Below are positions 19,187-30,206 of a stretch of DNA of 64,000 bases, piece after piece; within the stretch, counting starts at the first letter, position 1, and each line of letters begins with the position of its first letter. Under the pieces are notes generated by a model. It made no database searches, was not told where the DNA came from, and was given only the letters and a program-made list of their open reading frames with translations. The stretch is taken from assembly GCA_032433595.1 (NCBI GenBank), contig JASWJB010000054.1, positions 108,498-172,497 on the forward strand. The letters run 5' to 3'. The position numbers were made by a program, and so were the translations under genes. Source of the stretch: Conoideocrella luteorostrata (Eukaryota; Ascomycota; Sordariomycetes; Hypocreales; Clavicipitaceae).

Positions 19187-21031
19187 ATGAAGCTCATGCC
19201 CGGCGGCCGTGCCGCATCACTGTTTGCAGCCTTGCATTTTACAGTTGGCTGCCTTGGATCGACACCAAGCTCTCTGCTTTCCGCCACGAAGACTACTCCT
19301 GCAGATCTGAATTATCCGTCTGGGACGCCTTTTCCAGGCGACTATGGAGGCCAATACCGGCCCCAAGTTCACTACTCCGCGCCCCAAAACTTCATGAGTG
19401 ACCCAAACGGCATTTTTCGGGACGCAAGTGGCACCTGGCACTTATACTATCAATATAACCCGCTGGGGCTCTCATTCGGGAACCAGCACTGGGGCCATGC
19501 CACCTCGAAAGACCTGTACCACTGGGCCAGCCAGCCCATTGCTCTGGGTCCTCCAAACAGACATACAACAGCTCTTTTTTCTGGGAGCACAGTGGTCGAC
19601 AGGAACAACACCTCCGGGCTTTTCCCCAATCAGGACAACGGTGTGGTGTCAGTATTCGTGAGTGCCTTACGCGCCATCTATAACTTCCAATGGCACGCGC
19701 GTCCATCCAATCCATCTCCTGGTCATTCTAAAAGCGGGTCACTAACCATGTTATAAAAGACTCTAGCCGGCAGGGATCCCGATGGCGGTTTTGGTGGCCC
19801 CCAAGTACAGTCACTCGCATACTCTCATGATGGGGGGTTTAATTTCCAGTTCTACGAGCATAACCCCGTCATCAATAGTACTTCAAATCAGTTCCGCGAC
19901 CCGAGAGTCATGGCTTATAAAGATCACTGGGTCATGGTTATTGCCTATTCCCGGGACTTTACCATTGGGATTTATACGTCACCAAACTTGCTTGACTGGA
20001 CACACGCGAGTAACTTTTCCCTCCATGGCCTTCTAGGCGCACAATGGGAATGCCCGAACCTCATACAGATGCCGTACATTGATGAGGAATGCCATAGGCA
20101 GGACGACGTTTGGACATTGTTTGTCAACATCAACCCCGGCGGCCCCCTTGGTGGAGCCGTTGTACAGTATTTTCCAGGAAGCTTCAACGGCACACACTTT
20201 AAGCCAGTGGACTCGGCCGCACGAACTGTAGACTCTGGGAAGGACTACTACGCGATGCAGTTCTTCAACAATATCGGTCCGGGTACCGAGGTCGAATACC
20301 CAGTCTCGATAGCGTGGGCATCCAACTGGCAATATACGCAGCTCGTGCCAACCGGGCAAGAAGGATGGCGAAGTTCAATGAGCCTGCCCCGTCGACACTA
20401 CATGACTAAGATCAAGGGTGTTGGCTGGAAGCTGGTCAGTCAACCATACAACTTGGAACGTGTGATGGGAGACACTCTTGCAGTCCAAAAGAATGTAACG
20501 AAGGAAGTTGTAGCCGTCGAATTCTCAGGGGTCAAATCCAATGCCGTCTTCTGGGAAGTCAACATTACCGGTATCCCTGAGAGAGCGCTGCGGTCGCTTT
20601 CGCTCAACGTATCCTTCGTTAGCCCTTCAACAACCGAAAGCGTTCGTCTAGCTTACGTCTTTGGCGGTGTAGACTTTGACTTGTATGGCGGTGATACGCC
20701 CTTTTCCCTTGATAGAGGAGGCGCGAAGGGATTTGACCATAGATTCTTCACCCACAGGTTCTCTGTCAGCAGCCCACACGATGATGGTACGTGGTCCGCG
20801 AGTGGCGTGCTAGATCGCTCACTCCTTGAGGTGTTTATCCATGGCGGCATAGAGACTGTGACATCGACCTTTTTCACTCAAGAGCCAGTAGCCGTTGTGT
20901 TGTTTAGTCTGTCACCTGATCTACCCAAAGGGCTGAGCGTTGATCTGCGTGTGGTAGGCTTGAACAGCGCTTGGGACAATCAAGCGAGCCATGACGGTCT
21001 AGTTTATGGCAATCGGACCATCAAGGGATGA
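19187..21031 (+). CDS. secreted GH32 glycosidase (invertase/inulinase type)
   Basis: Two exons, 19187-19657 and 19760-21031, with a 102-bp intron, encode 580 residues. A signal peptide covers about residues 1-24. The GH32 catalytic triad is visible: NFMSDPNG with the nucleophile Asp at about residue 72, QFRDPRV with the stabilising Asp at about 204, and WECPNL with the acid/base Glu at about 254. The C-terminal beta-sandwich includes [13 protein letters not shown]. Many Asn-x-Ser/Thr sites fit secretion. GH32 enzymes cleave sucrose, inulin or levan. The usual WMNDPNG is changed to FMSDPNG, and the effect is unknown. Membership in the UstY cluster is doubtful; it is probably a neighbouring nutrient enzyme. 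Confidence 0.93.
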
Positions 21032-21676
21032 GGATGAAAAGTTTGGTTTTTTGGTGAACCCAACAGGGTGTGAAAAGGCTATGAGTAGAGAGGCTGATCA
21101 TCAGCGAGAAATTGGAATTCAATGATTTCTTTTAGTCTCGACACAATCCTCCATTAAGTGTAAGCAGCCCGATTAGAGGAGGTTGAGCTGCGCCTTAGTC
21201 AAGATAGTATAGACCACCAGCACTTCAATAATATATTTGCTTTTTCCAGCGACTGCCCTTAGCCAAAAGGCTTCATGACGATCTGTTCACCGTGACAATG
21301 CGTTGTCTGATCGGTTGACCCACCTTGTTTCATCTCCGTGCTAGCCGAACCCGAGGCTGACACCGTGAAACGATGCATTTCGACCGACATCGGGAGTCGC
21401 TCATCGGATCTCGTTTCGAACCAACATCGAGAATGTCAAGCGAGTGACGCTATTCTGTGACGGCGCTAGGCAAGAAGTGGTGATCGCCGTGCCGCACAGC
21501 CGGAGCGAGGGTATCCACGACTGACTCCGCTTCAGCACGGCTCAGATTACCATCCCTTTTCACCACCCAAAGACCTAGCTTCCCCGCACGAACAGCCCTC
21601 GCAATCTACCGAGGAATTACTGGTAACTGCACAATAATCATTGCAAAAAGATCGTCTTGGCAGTTCGGATCTAAAA
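21032..21676. other. intergenic, no gene seen
   Basis: Spacer between the GH32 gene and the dehydratase-like gene. No open frame of note. Confidence 0.45.
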
Positions 21677-22228
21677 ATGGCTACTGATCTTGCATTCTCG
21701 GGTCTGAATCTCCTCCAGTGAAGCACATACTAGACGATACTAATAATCGCGCATGTAGACTATCTTGACATCCGCAATTTGACTTTCGAATGGGCCGAAA
21801 GCTATGACAATAAGGACTGGGAAAGTCTGCACAAATGCCTCGCCCCTTCTATCCGCCTTGACTTTCGCAGTCTCCGGGGCGAATTGCACGAGAAGCTATC
21901 CCCCGAGGACTATGTGGTCATTCTTTCTGGCGTAAAGATATTGGGAAACAAGCTTCTCAAGACACAGCATCTGTTGGGAGGGGCGAAATGGGAGTGTTTG
22001 AGCGACGGCGGCGTCAAAGTCGAACATCAGCTTCGGGTGGCACATCAGCGCTATACCAATGATGAGTTTTCGGAGGTTGCTAATAAAGGGCATGGTCATG
22101 GGGCTGTAGCGCTTTGGTACAGAAAATTTGAAGGAATGTGGAAAATCGAAGGCGTCGCGCCAAGACTTGGCTGGTTCGAGTACGACTTATTCGGGACACT
22201 CGATCCAAACGGGGACGAAAGCTCCTAA
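21677..22228 (+). CDS. scytalone dehydratase-like protein with altered active site
   Basis: Two exons, 21677-21701 and 21759-22228, with a 57-bp intron, encode 164 residues. The small first exon supplies the family N-terminus (MATDLAFSDYLDIRN). The SnoaL-like/scytalone dehydratase fold is marked by FEWAESYDNKDWESLHKCL, KTQHLLGGAKWE and VAHQRYT, so the Tyr-Asp pair and both catalytic His positions are kept. From knowledge of the Magnaporthe enzyme, three other active-site positions differ: the Tyr of VDYRS is Phe here (LDFRSL), and the Ser and Asn of the HSAN segment are Gly and Val (GHGHGAVALWY). It is probably a dehydratase or cyclase of another polyketide-like substrate rather than the melanin enzyme. 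No polyketide synthase is in the window. Confidence 0.85.
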
Positions 22229-22846
22229 TTAAGTAGATTAGTATCTCATCATTTTGTCACGGTACATCATTTATGAAGATACTGAAATGGAGTTTTGTGC
22301 CCGGAAGTATGGTGGCTGTTAAGTGAATCTAGACGAAATCCCGATGTGATTTGAGCGTATTGAGTAGTCTCATGGCCCAGCTTGGATCTATTGCCACAGT
22401 CCCCGACCAGCACCTTCATTCTGTAACTTTTGAAGCTGATATGCAGCTAGCGAAGGTACAAAGACCAAAAAGAATATAAAACGCATCATAGTTAAATAGG
22501 CGCTATAGTCCCAAAAAGCGCTGTTATTATTACTCGTTATTTCCGTGATATAAGGTGTTGAAAGACGTGACGTCGATTGATGTTATTGGACATGGTTAGG
22601 AAGTTATGCTCTTGTTTGCATATGAGGGATGGGATGCCTCTGTATGAGCGAGCGGCGGTGGTTTGTCAGCAGCTAGGCCAATTCAGAGAATATGTGTAAG
22701 AATATCTAAAGATTAGAGGAGGCGCAGGCACAAAGCAAATATATTCTAGGTGATAAATACGTTCATATATGTCGCTGTATATAAAACAGAATAAAGCAGT
22801 ATAATATAGTACAATCCGGGATAAGTTACTTGCATGTAAAGACACC
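22229..22846. other. intergenic, convergent 3' ends
   Basis: AT-rich spacer between two converging genes. No gene seen. Confidence 0.5.
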
Positions 22847-24640
22847 TTAAAAATCCATGGGCAGTTTCTGCCAATCCTCCGAATATCGCTTATCCCACTC
22901 CGTCAGCACGTATACCGTCGGCAACTCGCCTTCTCTTTCCGGCGGAACAATGCGTTCTTCACACACTCTATGATTGCCACAAATATACTCATCGCGAACG
23001 CACTCGCAATCACGTTGCCTATCGCCGCGTTTTGTCTCTCCCCATGCAACCCCATGTTCGAAATGCATGATAGCTTCTGCTAGCATCGCCATGAAATGTA
23101 CATGTGCCACGCCTTCCACCATCGGACATTGCTTTAATAGCTCGATGGCTTTCTGGCGGATACCTGGCACGCGGCATCCTCTTGCTACTGCGAACAGGGG
23201 TTCGCAGAGGGATGGTCCAAAGCTGAATGTGTGTGTCTCCGGGCCTTGCCAAGTGCCAAGCCTTTTCGATCTAACTGTCGGTTCGAGTAATCCCGCCGAA
23301 ATTTCAACGATTATCTTACACTCCTTTTGAAAAGTATCCCAGCGTAGTTCACGATCAGTAAAGTTGATCCCGAGAACAACATCGACAAGGAGCTTGCGGG
23401 CTTTTAATATACGCACAGCCCTGACATGTTCTCCCCCGTCGCAAAAAGAGGCCTGGATCTGGGTCTCAAGCGCCTCAAACCGTAATTTCCAATTGTCAAA
23501 TGCCCGTCGATAGATATGCCACGCGTCCGGCGTAGGATGTTGGACATGCAACGTCGGCGTGCGGTATGTGTTGAATGTCTCGACAGCGTTCAGTCCGAAA
23601 AACCCGTTCCAAATAATCTCGAAGGCGTAGTAAGCTTCCGCAAGGGACTCGAATGGTCGGCTAGAGAGCGCCTGTGTTTGCAATACTCCCATCCAGCTTT
23701 CCCCAGGCCACGGCGTGCTCCGCATGTTCATGGTTTGGCTGTCGAGGCGACAGAGCATTGCGATCATAGAGTCAACTGGCATTAATGCTGCAGGTTGATG
23801 AGAGCCATATGGCCCCTTGCGATCCCAGATTCTCCATTGGAAGAAGAGACGGAGACCATTGTCGACGTGCGTCCATGCTTCAACGTGGCTATTTCGGGCT
23901 CCACACATGAACGCAAGAAGCACGTTCACAGTGAGGAATATTTCCTTGTCTACCGAACTGAGGTGCGTTTGGCAAGCCATGTGGATGAGATACCTTAATG
24001 ATACATTATACTGCTCCAGGGCGAAGTCATCCAGCCTCTTCCCGAATACCCGCATGGACACAATGTCGGTGTTGGGTGAGCAAATGGTCGATTTCTGATG
24101 CAATGCACTCAATGCAGTGCAAGCATGCCACACAGCGGGATATGTCTTAGCAGATTGCAATAGGTTAACAGTCCAGAGATCGTAGTCAAACGAACCTCCC
24201 ATCCGCGAAGCGCCGTCAGTATGGAAGTAGCGAAATGCCTGGAGACCCTCGTTGCTCGGGCGCACCTGAGCAGGGTAAACAGCGCATGTAGGTTGCCGTA
24301 ACAGGGGCTCGTAAGGCTTATTGTAGCCAGGGCATGTACGCCCAGTTGAGAGGCACTTCCTACAGGCCGGCTTTTCTTCGTCGCACTTCACTCGACGGGC
24401 TCTTCATTCTCATATAGTTGACTCGGTTAGCTCGCGCCGAATCAGGTTTGTTCATGATGAACAAATAACGGAAGAGCCAATGACTGACCTACATGTGAAA
24501 CACCCCGTCTTTGGTTTTGGTTCCCACTTCTCTTTCGACGACTCAAGGCCGCCGTTGACTGCTTGTTGGTTGCGTCGCCGGCATCGTTGGAGGAGCGTGC
24601 TAGGATTCGGCCTTGCGCACCGCCGGATTGAATGGATGGC
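22847..24640 (-). CDS. Zn2Cys6 transcription factor
   Basis: The main exon runs from 24401 to 22847, preceded by an 87-bp intron (24488-24402) and an upstream exon ending at 24489. The join creates a complete binuclear zinc cluster, TGCFTCRARRVKCDEEKPAC, followed by RKCLSTGRTCPGY. Its six cysteines follow the CxxCx6Cx5-9CxxCx6C pattern. The remaining about 510 residues are the variable fungal-specific regulatory part. The true start is unresolved: the exon-1 frame is open up to 24640 but has no ATG, so there is either another upstream exon or a frameshift. It converges with the dehydratase-like gene and may regulate the 19-24 kb genes. The role is inferred from class only. Confidence 0.85.
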
Positions 24641-25285
24641 CTAACAGCCACGGCAGAAATATGATTCATGGTGGAGCCTTGTTACACAAAGCACAAGCCT
24701 TCCATCACGAATCCGGGTCGGGAGGTCGTGAAAAGTTATTTCAGATCGAAATCAGTATGAAGATCCTCCACGTAACTTTGGGTGGCATAACGAAGTAAAA
24801 ACGGTTCGCGTAGAGTCCAGGAGTGGGGCGCTCTCTTTCAGAAGGAACATGCTCTACGAGTAACTACTCCGTAACTTCGGCCACCCAGTCGCCAGCCGGA
24901 ACATGAAAGCGTTTTGCTTTCGCATGAGTCCAAGCAATCTTTACTCTCAGCGTTTTCAATACCCACAGAGAGAACGTCTTGTTTCTATACGTCGCTATTT
25001 CAGTCATCTTACCGTAGCGTAGTCTCTCTGTTACTGTTTCTTATAGACTTGAAATTGATTACATACGTAATTTTATGTTAACAAAAAGAATAAGTACTAT
25101 TTCTAACTAACCCTAACAAATCAAGCAGATCAAATCAAATTTCTCGCGGATTAACTCGATTCCAGTGAAAATAAAGTGATAGTTCATATACAAAAATTTC
25201 ATCCTAATAGCTCGGTCTTAGATGTCCAGCATCCGGCATCCAACGTCTGTTGCTCTTTGATGGCATCGGTATTCGTTCTAGCAGG
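24641..25285. other. intergenic, no gene seen
   Basis: Upstream region of the Zn2Cys6 gene. It contains one ACTCCGTA palindrome half and no credible frame. Confidence 0.4.
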
Positions 25286-25848
25286 CTACGCTGCCGTGAA
25301 TCGGATACAATCATCCTGAGGTCCACGCAGGCCCAGCGGCATAAGAACTAGCTGATGATTGGCCGCCGAAGTCATAGTGCGTAGGCTGTAGTTGCCAGCC
25401 GGTACACCTTTCTCGACGTTAGCGGAAAGTAGGCCAGCTCCATCACCTGCATCCCTCACATGTTGGAACACTTTAAAACTGGTAGGGTCGAGAGGCGTTT
25501 TAGGATTTAGCCTGTCTCCAGTTTCCTGGATTGTGAAATGTGTGTGCCCAATTACTAAGTCTTCGGTATCCAAGCCTTGAGGGGCAGAATAGTATGTTGT
25601 TTTTGGATTAGTAAAATTACCCGCTGCCAAGTTTAAGACCATGACTTGAAGCTTGAACTCCTTTCTCGCGGGTACTTTTTCACCATATTCAGGGCTAATA
25701 ATAGTCCTAGACACCATGCGGTCGGCGGCAGGTATTTTCCCCATTGCTTCACGGCTCGATTAGCACTATAAATTGAAGCGAGCACGCAATTACGGAGCGA
25801 AGGGCTTACGAATGCCATTGTACGTGCTCCCTGGAACCAGCCTGCCAT
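25286..25848 (-). pseudogene. remnant of a fungal secreted protein (misnamed 'ribosomal S17-like' family)
   Basis: The frame 25744-25286 encodes 152 residues with coding-like composition: RTIISPEYGEKVPARKEF, LAAGNFTNPKTTYYSAPQ, GHTHFTIQETG, DAGDGAGLLSANV, NHQLVLMPLGLRGPQDDC. I recall this pattern from a family of fungal secreted proteins often labelled ribosomal-protein-S17-like. An upstream piece (MAGWFQGARTMAF, 25848) lies in another frame and no splice joins the two in phase. The signal peptide and N-terminal part are missing, and a solo LTR lies 160 bp upstream. I read it as a 5'-truncated, frameshifted remnant. A short functional gene starting at 25744 cannot be excluded. Confidence 0.5.
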
Positions 25849-26010
25849 TGGTTAAATTTGTACCTCAGCAAAAATTGATAAAGATTTCCACATCCCTATA
25901 GCTGTGAGATTCCTTCACGTCGTCTTTGTAGACTAATACTTGAGTCTCTTACGTGGCTGAGAGTGTTATGTCTTTGGCGCTGGGATCGCTGCCATTTTGC
26001 TGGGACTTAT

Positions 26011-26215
26011 TGTTGGAATCTTGCCGCCAAGCACACAACAAGAGCACAGATATCGTCACGTGGTCACCCTTCGGCCACCCTATTTATACGGGTATCGTAG
26101 GCATCATAGCTTGACTTGTTTTTCCCTTCTTAGATAACCTACTTGACTTATTGAATATATTCTATTTTGAAGCAGTTGATCTAGATCATCTGTTGCACAC
26201 CCTGTGCAACCCACA
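26011..26215 (+). mobile_element. solo LTR, family 1 copy 2
   Basis: A 205-bp copy starting TGTTGGAATCTTGCCGCC and ending GTGCAACCCACA. The 5-bp target duplication CTTAT is perfect (26006-26010 and 26216-26220). It has the same internal landmarks as the other three copies. Confidence 0.9.
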
Positions 26216-27076
26216 CTTATTCTGGATGAGACTACCCTCAAGAGTGATAGCACATGTTTCACCAGTGCTATTCGTAACATTGTTTCCTCCGTCGGCTAGT
26301 AGTTTGGGACGTAGCTCTGCCCAGACTTGATCCAGGGACTGTAAGTCTGCTTCTTGTAAGGCTATAATTGTTTGGTGCCAGGCTCATGAGTATAAAGAGA
26401 TATTCTCGGGGATGCATTTTGGAGTAGATTATGGTATTAAATTAGTAAAAGCGGATATGATAAACATTAGCTGCGTAGATGAAAGTGAAATTATAACTTC
26501 GCAAGAATTAGAAGCAAGACGGATCTATGAGCTCATAAGTAGAAAAGGGCACGGAATTAGATAGTCAGAGAGGGGAAATGAGCTTCTAGTTGACTCTAGT
26601 TGGGTTTGAAGAAACGCAGAAATGTTCTGTGCTGCAAACACTGAAACATAACTCTAATTTAAAACATTTGGCAGGCCATCAGCGACACGGCTGTACGCGG
26701 AAACAAAACAGACACTATAGTCTCGCCCAACTCAATGAGACATCAGCGAAACATGTCCTGTTCGAAATTCAGCCTAGGCAAGATGCTGCAAAATAATAAT
26801 GTCGAATATCAGCCTTTGAGATAATTACTTCTACACGTTTTTAACTTCTCTTCTTGAAAGTTATTTATACAATTGAAGATGTGTCTGGTCTTGCATATAA
26901 GCTTTTCTTGACTCTTTCTGTGGTTTGTGTTAATTAAATATTGGTCTCGATCGTTATTACAAACCGTATATTTCTTGCGTGTATTTTCCGTGCAGCGACC
27001 TCAAACATCTCAGGTACCCTAGGACGGGAGCACAGGACGTGTTTGGCTGGTAAATGATCTACCGACTATCAGTACC
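26216..27076. other. AT-rich spacer between two solo LTRs with a coding-like scrap
   Basis: No intact gene. On the minus strand at about 26380-26222 a short open stretch reads ALQEADLQSLDQVWAELRPK, then shows no family and no ends. It may be a decayed gene or transposon fragment. Confidence 0.35.
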
Positions 27077-27276
27077 TGTGGGTTGCACAGGGTTGTGCAA
27101 TGATCATGATCATCGGCTTCAAATGCAATATATTCAATAATAGTCGGGTCTATCTAAGAGAGGGAAAACAAGTCAAGCTATGATGCCTACGATACCCGTA
27201 TAAATAGGGTGGCCGAAAGGTGACCACGTGACGATATCCGTGCTCTTGTTGTGTGCTTGGCGGCGATATTCCAACA
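27077..27276 (-). mobile_element. solo LTR, family 1 copy 3 (inverted)
   Basis: A 200-bp copy in reverse orientation, starting TGTGGGTTGCACAGGG and ending ATATTCCAACA on the plus strand. The 5-bp target duplication GTACC is perfect (27072-27076 and 27277-27281). It carries its own duplication, so it is an independent insertion and not an end of the element formed with copy 2. Confidence 0.9.
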
Positions 27277-27481
27277 GTACCCTATCCGAAGACGTGAATC
27301 TATTACTACGTAAACAAAACACTATCCAGGCTTCGTCCATCTTTTACAGCTATATCAATCCAATTGCGTCGCAGAATATCAGATGAATGTTCCACATTAA
27401 CTAGTGTGTTTAGATCAAGTAAGAACTGAAAATCGCATTATTGTAATAGTCCTTCGACAGAAGTGTGTGCCGCTTAGACTC

Positions 27482-29169
27482 TTAACGAACCAAATTATCC
27501 CTACCATCCATAATAGAATCTCTTCTAGCTTTTTCTTCGAGAAGCAGTCGCACAATAGCATCCCGTTGTTCTTCGTTTTTGTGGAGACGGGTTGTGATCC
27601 TTTGTCCTCCATATGTTTCCGTGTTACCAGAAGCCCATGATAGTACCGTGCGACCACGATTATCTGTTGATTTGATGTCAGCGCACCAATGCAGAAGCAG
27701 CTGCACGACGGCCGCATGTCCTTTCTCAGCAGCATATGACAGGGCCGAACGCTTCGAACGTGTCGTCGAATTTACGTTGACCCCTTCATCCAGAAGCAAT
27801 TGCACAACGTTCGCATGCCCTTCTCGCGCAGCTTGTCTTAGAGCCCTAGCCGAACCCATATTTTCCGAATCATTCTTACCGCCTCTGTCTAGAAGCAGTC
27901 GGACGATTTGCTCATGTCCGTTTCTTGCTGCTTCTCCTAAAGCCATCGACCCCCCATACTCATTAATCTTAGCACCCCTATCGAGAAGCAGTCGAATGAT
28001 TTGCTCATGCCCGTTTCTTGCTGTTGCTTTTAAAGCCGTCGACCCAATCTCAGCACCTCTGTCTAGAAGCAGTCGGGCGGTTTGCTCATGTCCGTTTATT
28101 GCTGCTCCTCCTAAAGCCATCGACCCCCCATACTCATCAATCTTAGCACCCCTATCGAGAAGCAGTCGAATGATTTGCTCATGCCCGTTTCTTGCTGTTG
28201 CTTCTAAAGCCGTCGACCCAATCTCAGCACCTCTGTCTAGAAGCAGTCGGACGGTTTGCTCATGTTCGTTTCTTGCTGCAGCTTCTAAAGCCGTCGACCC
28301 AATCTCAGCACCTCTGTCTAGAAGCAGTCGGACGGTTTGCTCATGTCCGTTTCTTGCTGCAGCTTCTAAAGCCGTGGACCCCCCATACTCATCAATCTTA
28401 GCACCCCTATCTAGAAGCAGTCGGGCGGTTTGCTCATGTCCGTTTCTTGCTGCAGCTTCTAAAGCCGTCATAGACCCACCCCGCTTATTGATGCTGGCGC
28501 TATTATCTAGAAGTAGTTGCACAATATGCTCGTACCCATGTTTGGCAGCGCAGATCAGTGCCGTGTGCCCCGCCCCACATTCTGAATCTATCTCAATGCC
28601 CTTGACGAGAACAAGCCGCACAGTGTCTAGATATCCTCTTTCAGACGCTAGATGCAAAATTGTACGCCCATTGTTGTCCTTGGCAGTCACATGCCCAACA
28701 CTGGAAATAAGTTCGTTCAGCTTTTCACTCTGGCCCTCAGTAGCAGCGCAAAACATAGCTACTTCGAGATCAGAGGTACTATCAATGCTACCCCATTCGA
28801 TAGTGGCGCCGTTTTTATCGAAAATCTCGGTACTCCGATTATGAGTTTCCCTCAAGTGTCGCGTACGGTGATCCCTGCGATGTGTAATGTAATCGCAGTG
28901 CGGCAATGGACAGTGCAGGCTGAATCGCGAGTTTGTATGGGTTCTTTGGTGGCGCTTAAGGTCCGCACTTAGAGCGAAACCTTTATCACAAAGGGAACAT
29001 TTATAAGGACGATCATGTGTTTTTCGATGTCGGCTGGAGTAGAGCAAATTAGCAACGTATATTGCCTGGACATGAGTAGAATAATAGCGCCGTACTTGTA
29101 GTCCATCCGCCTCTCAAACTTCCTTGGGCAATCCTCGCAGCAAAAAGCGTCATTCGATTTTTCATCCAT
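27482..29169 (-). CDS. C2H2 zinc-finger/ankyrin-repeat protein with expanded repeats
   Basis: Two exons on the minus strand, 29169-29096 and 29033-27482, with a 62-bp intron, encode 541 residues. The join completes the first C2H2 finger (CCEDCPRKFERRMDYNRHRK plus TH), with exact C-x2-C-x12-H-x3-H spacing. A second finger follows (CSLCDKGFALSADLKRHQRT plus H) and a third, looser one (CPLPHCDYITHRRDHRTRH). From about residue 125 to the end there are a dozen or more ankyrin repeats. The middle ones (RLLLDRGA...ALEAAARNGHEQ) are nearly identical at DNA level, in unit lengths of about 31 and 27 residues. It is probably a nuclear regulator or an NLR-independent ankyrin sensor. The function is unknown. 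Confidence 0.85.
27900..28480 (-). repeat. near-identical tandem repeats within the ankyrin gene
   Basis: Units of 81 bp (for example 28216 to 28297) alternate with longer units of about 93 bp that carry an extra DEYGG-coding block. Sequence between units is almost unchanged, which indicates recent duplication or gene conversion within the array. Confidence 0.8.
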
Positions 29170-29483
29170 GGCGTATAGAGTGTGCGAACAAACAAGATGT
29201 GAATGAAAGGTAGTATTTCTTCGGTATGGGCTGCGTTGTAATGTAGACACGGGTGCTGGGTACGGAGTAAATGGACGCTGCCTAACTCGGATTGACAGGC
29301 CGCGCCCCGCGTCTCATGCCTCTCCCTGTCCGGCCCCACTGCGCTCAAGGAGATATTAATACAGTGCGTCCTCCCCGTGTGCCATCTAATCCTTTCAAAG
29401 CCCTCCCTTTGACCTTTGGCTCATAATTTTCAACGAATCTCGGTATCCGTTATCTTCTTGTACCACTGGAACCTTCCATCACG

Positions 29484-30206
29484 ATGAGCAACTTTGAATC
29501 TTCCTGCGACCGCAGCAATGCAGGGGCTCACAATCAGCTCCAAGGGAACGAAACCGTCGAGCACGCAGTGAACGAGAACGTTGAGTTGTGAGTTTTTTTT
29601 TTTTAGTAAGCTGACGGTATGCCCCGGAGTTGGGAATTTTGCTCCTTGTTCGACATGGATCGTGCCGCCGCCCCCGAGCCAATTCGAGTCCCCACAGTGG
29701 ATGCCACGTCTGCATATGTACCCGATCAGCCCAAGGCCTTGCTGACGACCTCATTTCATGGCAATTTGACCCATGGCCAGTCCTCACTCAAATCTACCAC
29801 CGGCCAGTCCGGCCATGCTGCCTTTGAGTGTCCGGTTGCAACAGTGCGGCCTGCTGATCTCACAATCCTCGGTGGCTTTGGTCCGGCTGGCGACTCGTTG
29901 GCCACACCAGCGGGCCCTTCTAGTGGTCTCCCTGTCGGCAGTCCTTCCCCTGGGAATACACTCATAACAACGCCCTCTAGTAAATCGGCATCTTCCCCCG
30001 ATACTGCTACTGGTCCTCCCTACTGCTGCACTTATTGCGGAAAGCACTTTAGCCGTCGACGTGATCTTGAACGCCGCCACCTACCAATACACGACCCTTC
30101 CGCGAAACGATTTCCTTGCCCTTTCCTAGGTTGCGACCGCAAAGCCGATCGGGGATTCCTGAGATTGGATAAGTTAGCAGAGCATCGTCGCAGCAAAGGC
30201 CACTAG
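29484..30206 (+). CDS. small C2H2 zinc-finger protein
   Basis: Proposed exons 29484-29587 and 29630-30206, with a short 42-bp intron that contains a T tract, give 226 residues. The N-terminal 150 residues are Ser/Thr/Pro-rich and low in complexity. The C-terminus carries CTYCGKHFSRRRDLERRHLP plus IH as a C2H2 finger, then CPFLGCDRKADRGFLRLDKL plus AEH as a second. It is head to head with the C2H2-ankyrin gene, 315 bp apart, so the two may share a promoter. The exon 1 to 2 join is in phase but the acceptor is weak, and translation could start in the second exon instead. Confidence 0.6.

Noticed and set aside
23270..23300. GGTTCGAGTAATCCC resembling a tRNA T arm
   Set aside because: It lies inside the coding exon of the Zn2Cys6 factor and no other tRNA arm was seen.
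26011..27276. Inverted LTR pair as the two ends of one element
   Set aside because: Each LTR has its own different 5-bp target duplication, so they are separate insertions.
27579..28844. A 421-codon open frame on the plus strand
   Set aside because: It is the exact antisense of the ankyrin repeats; its long repeats (APLSRSSR) only mirror the real gene on the minus strand.
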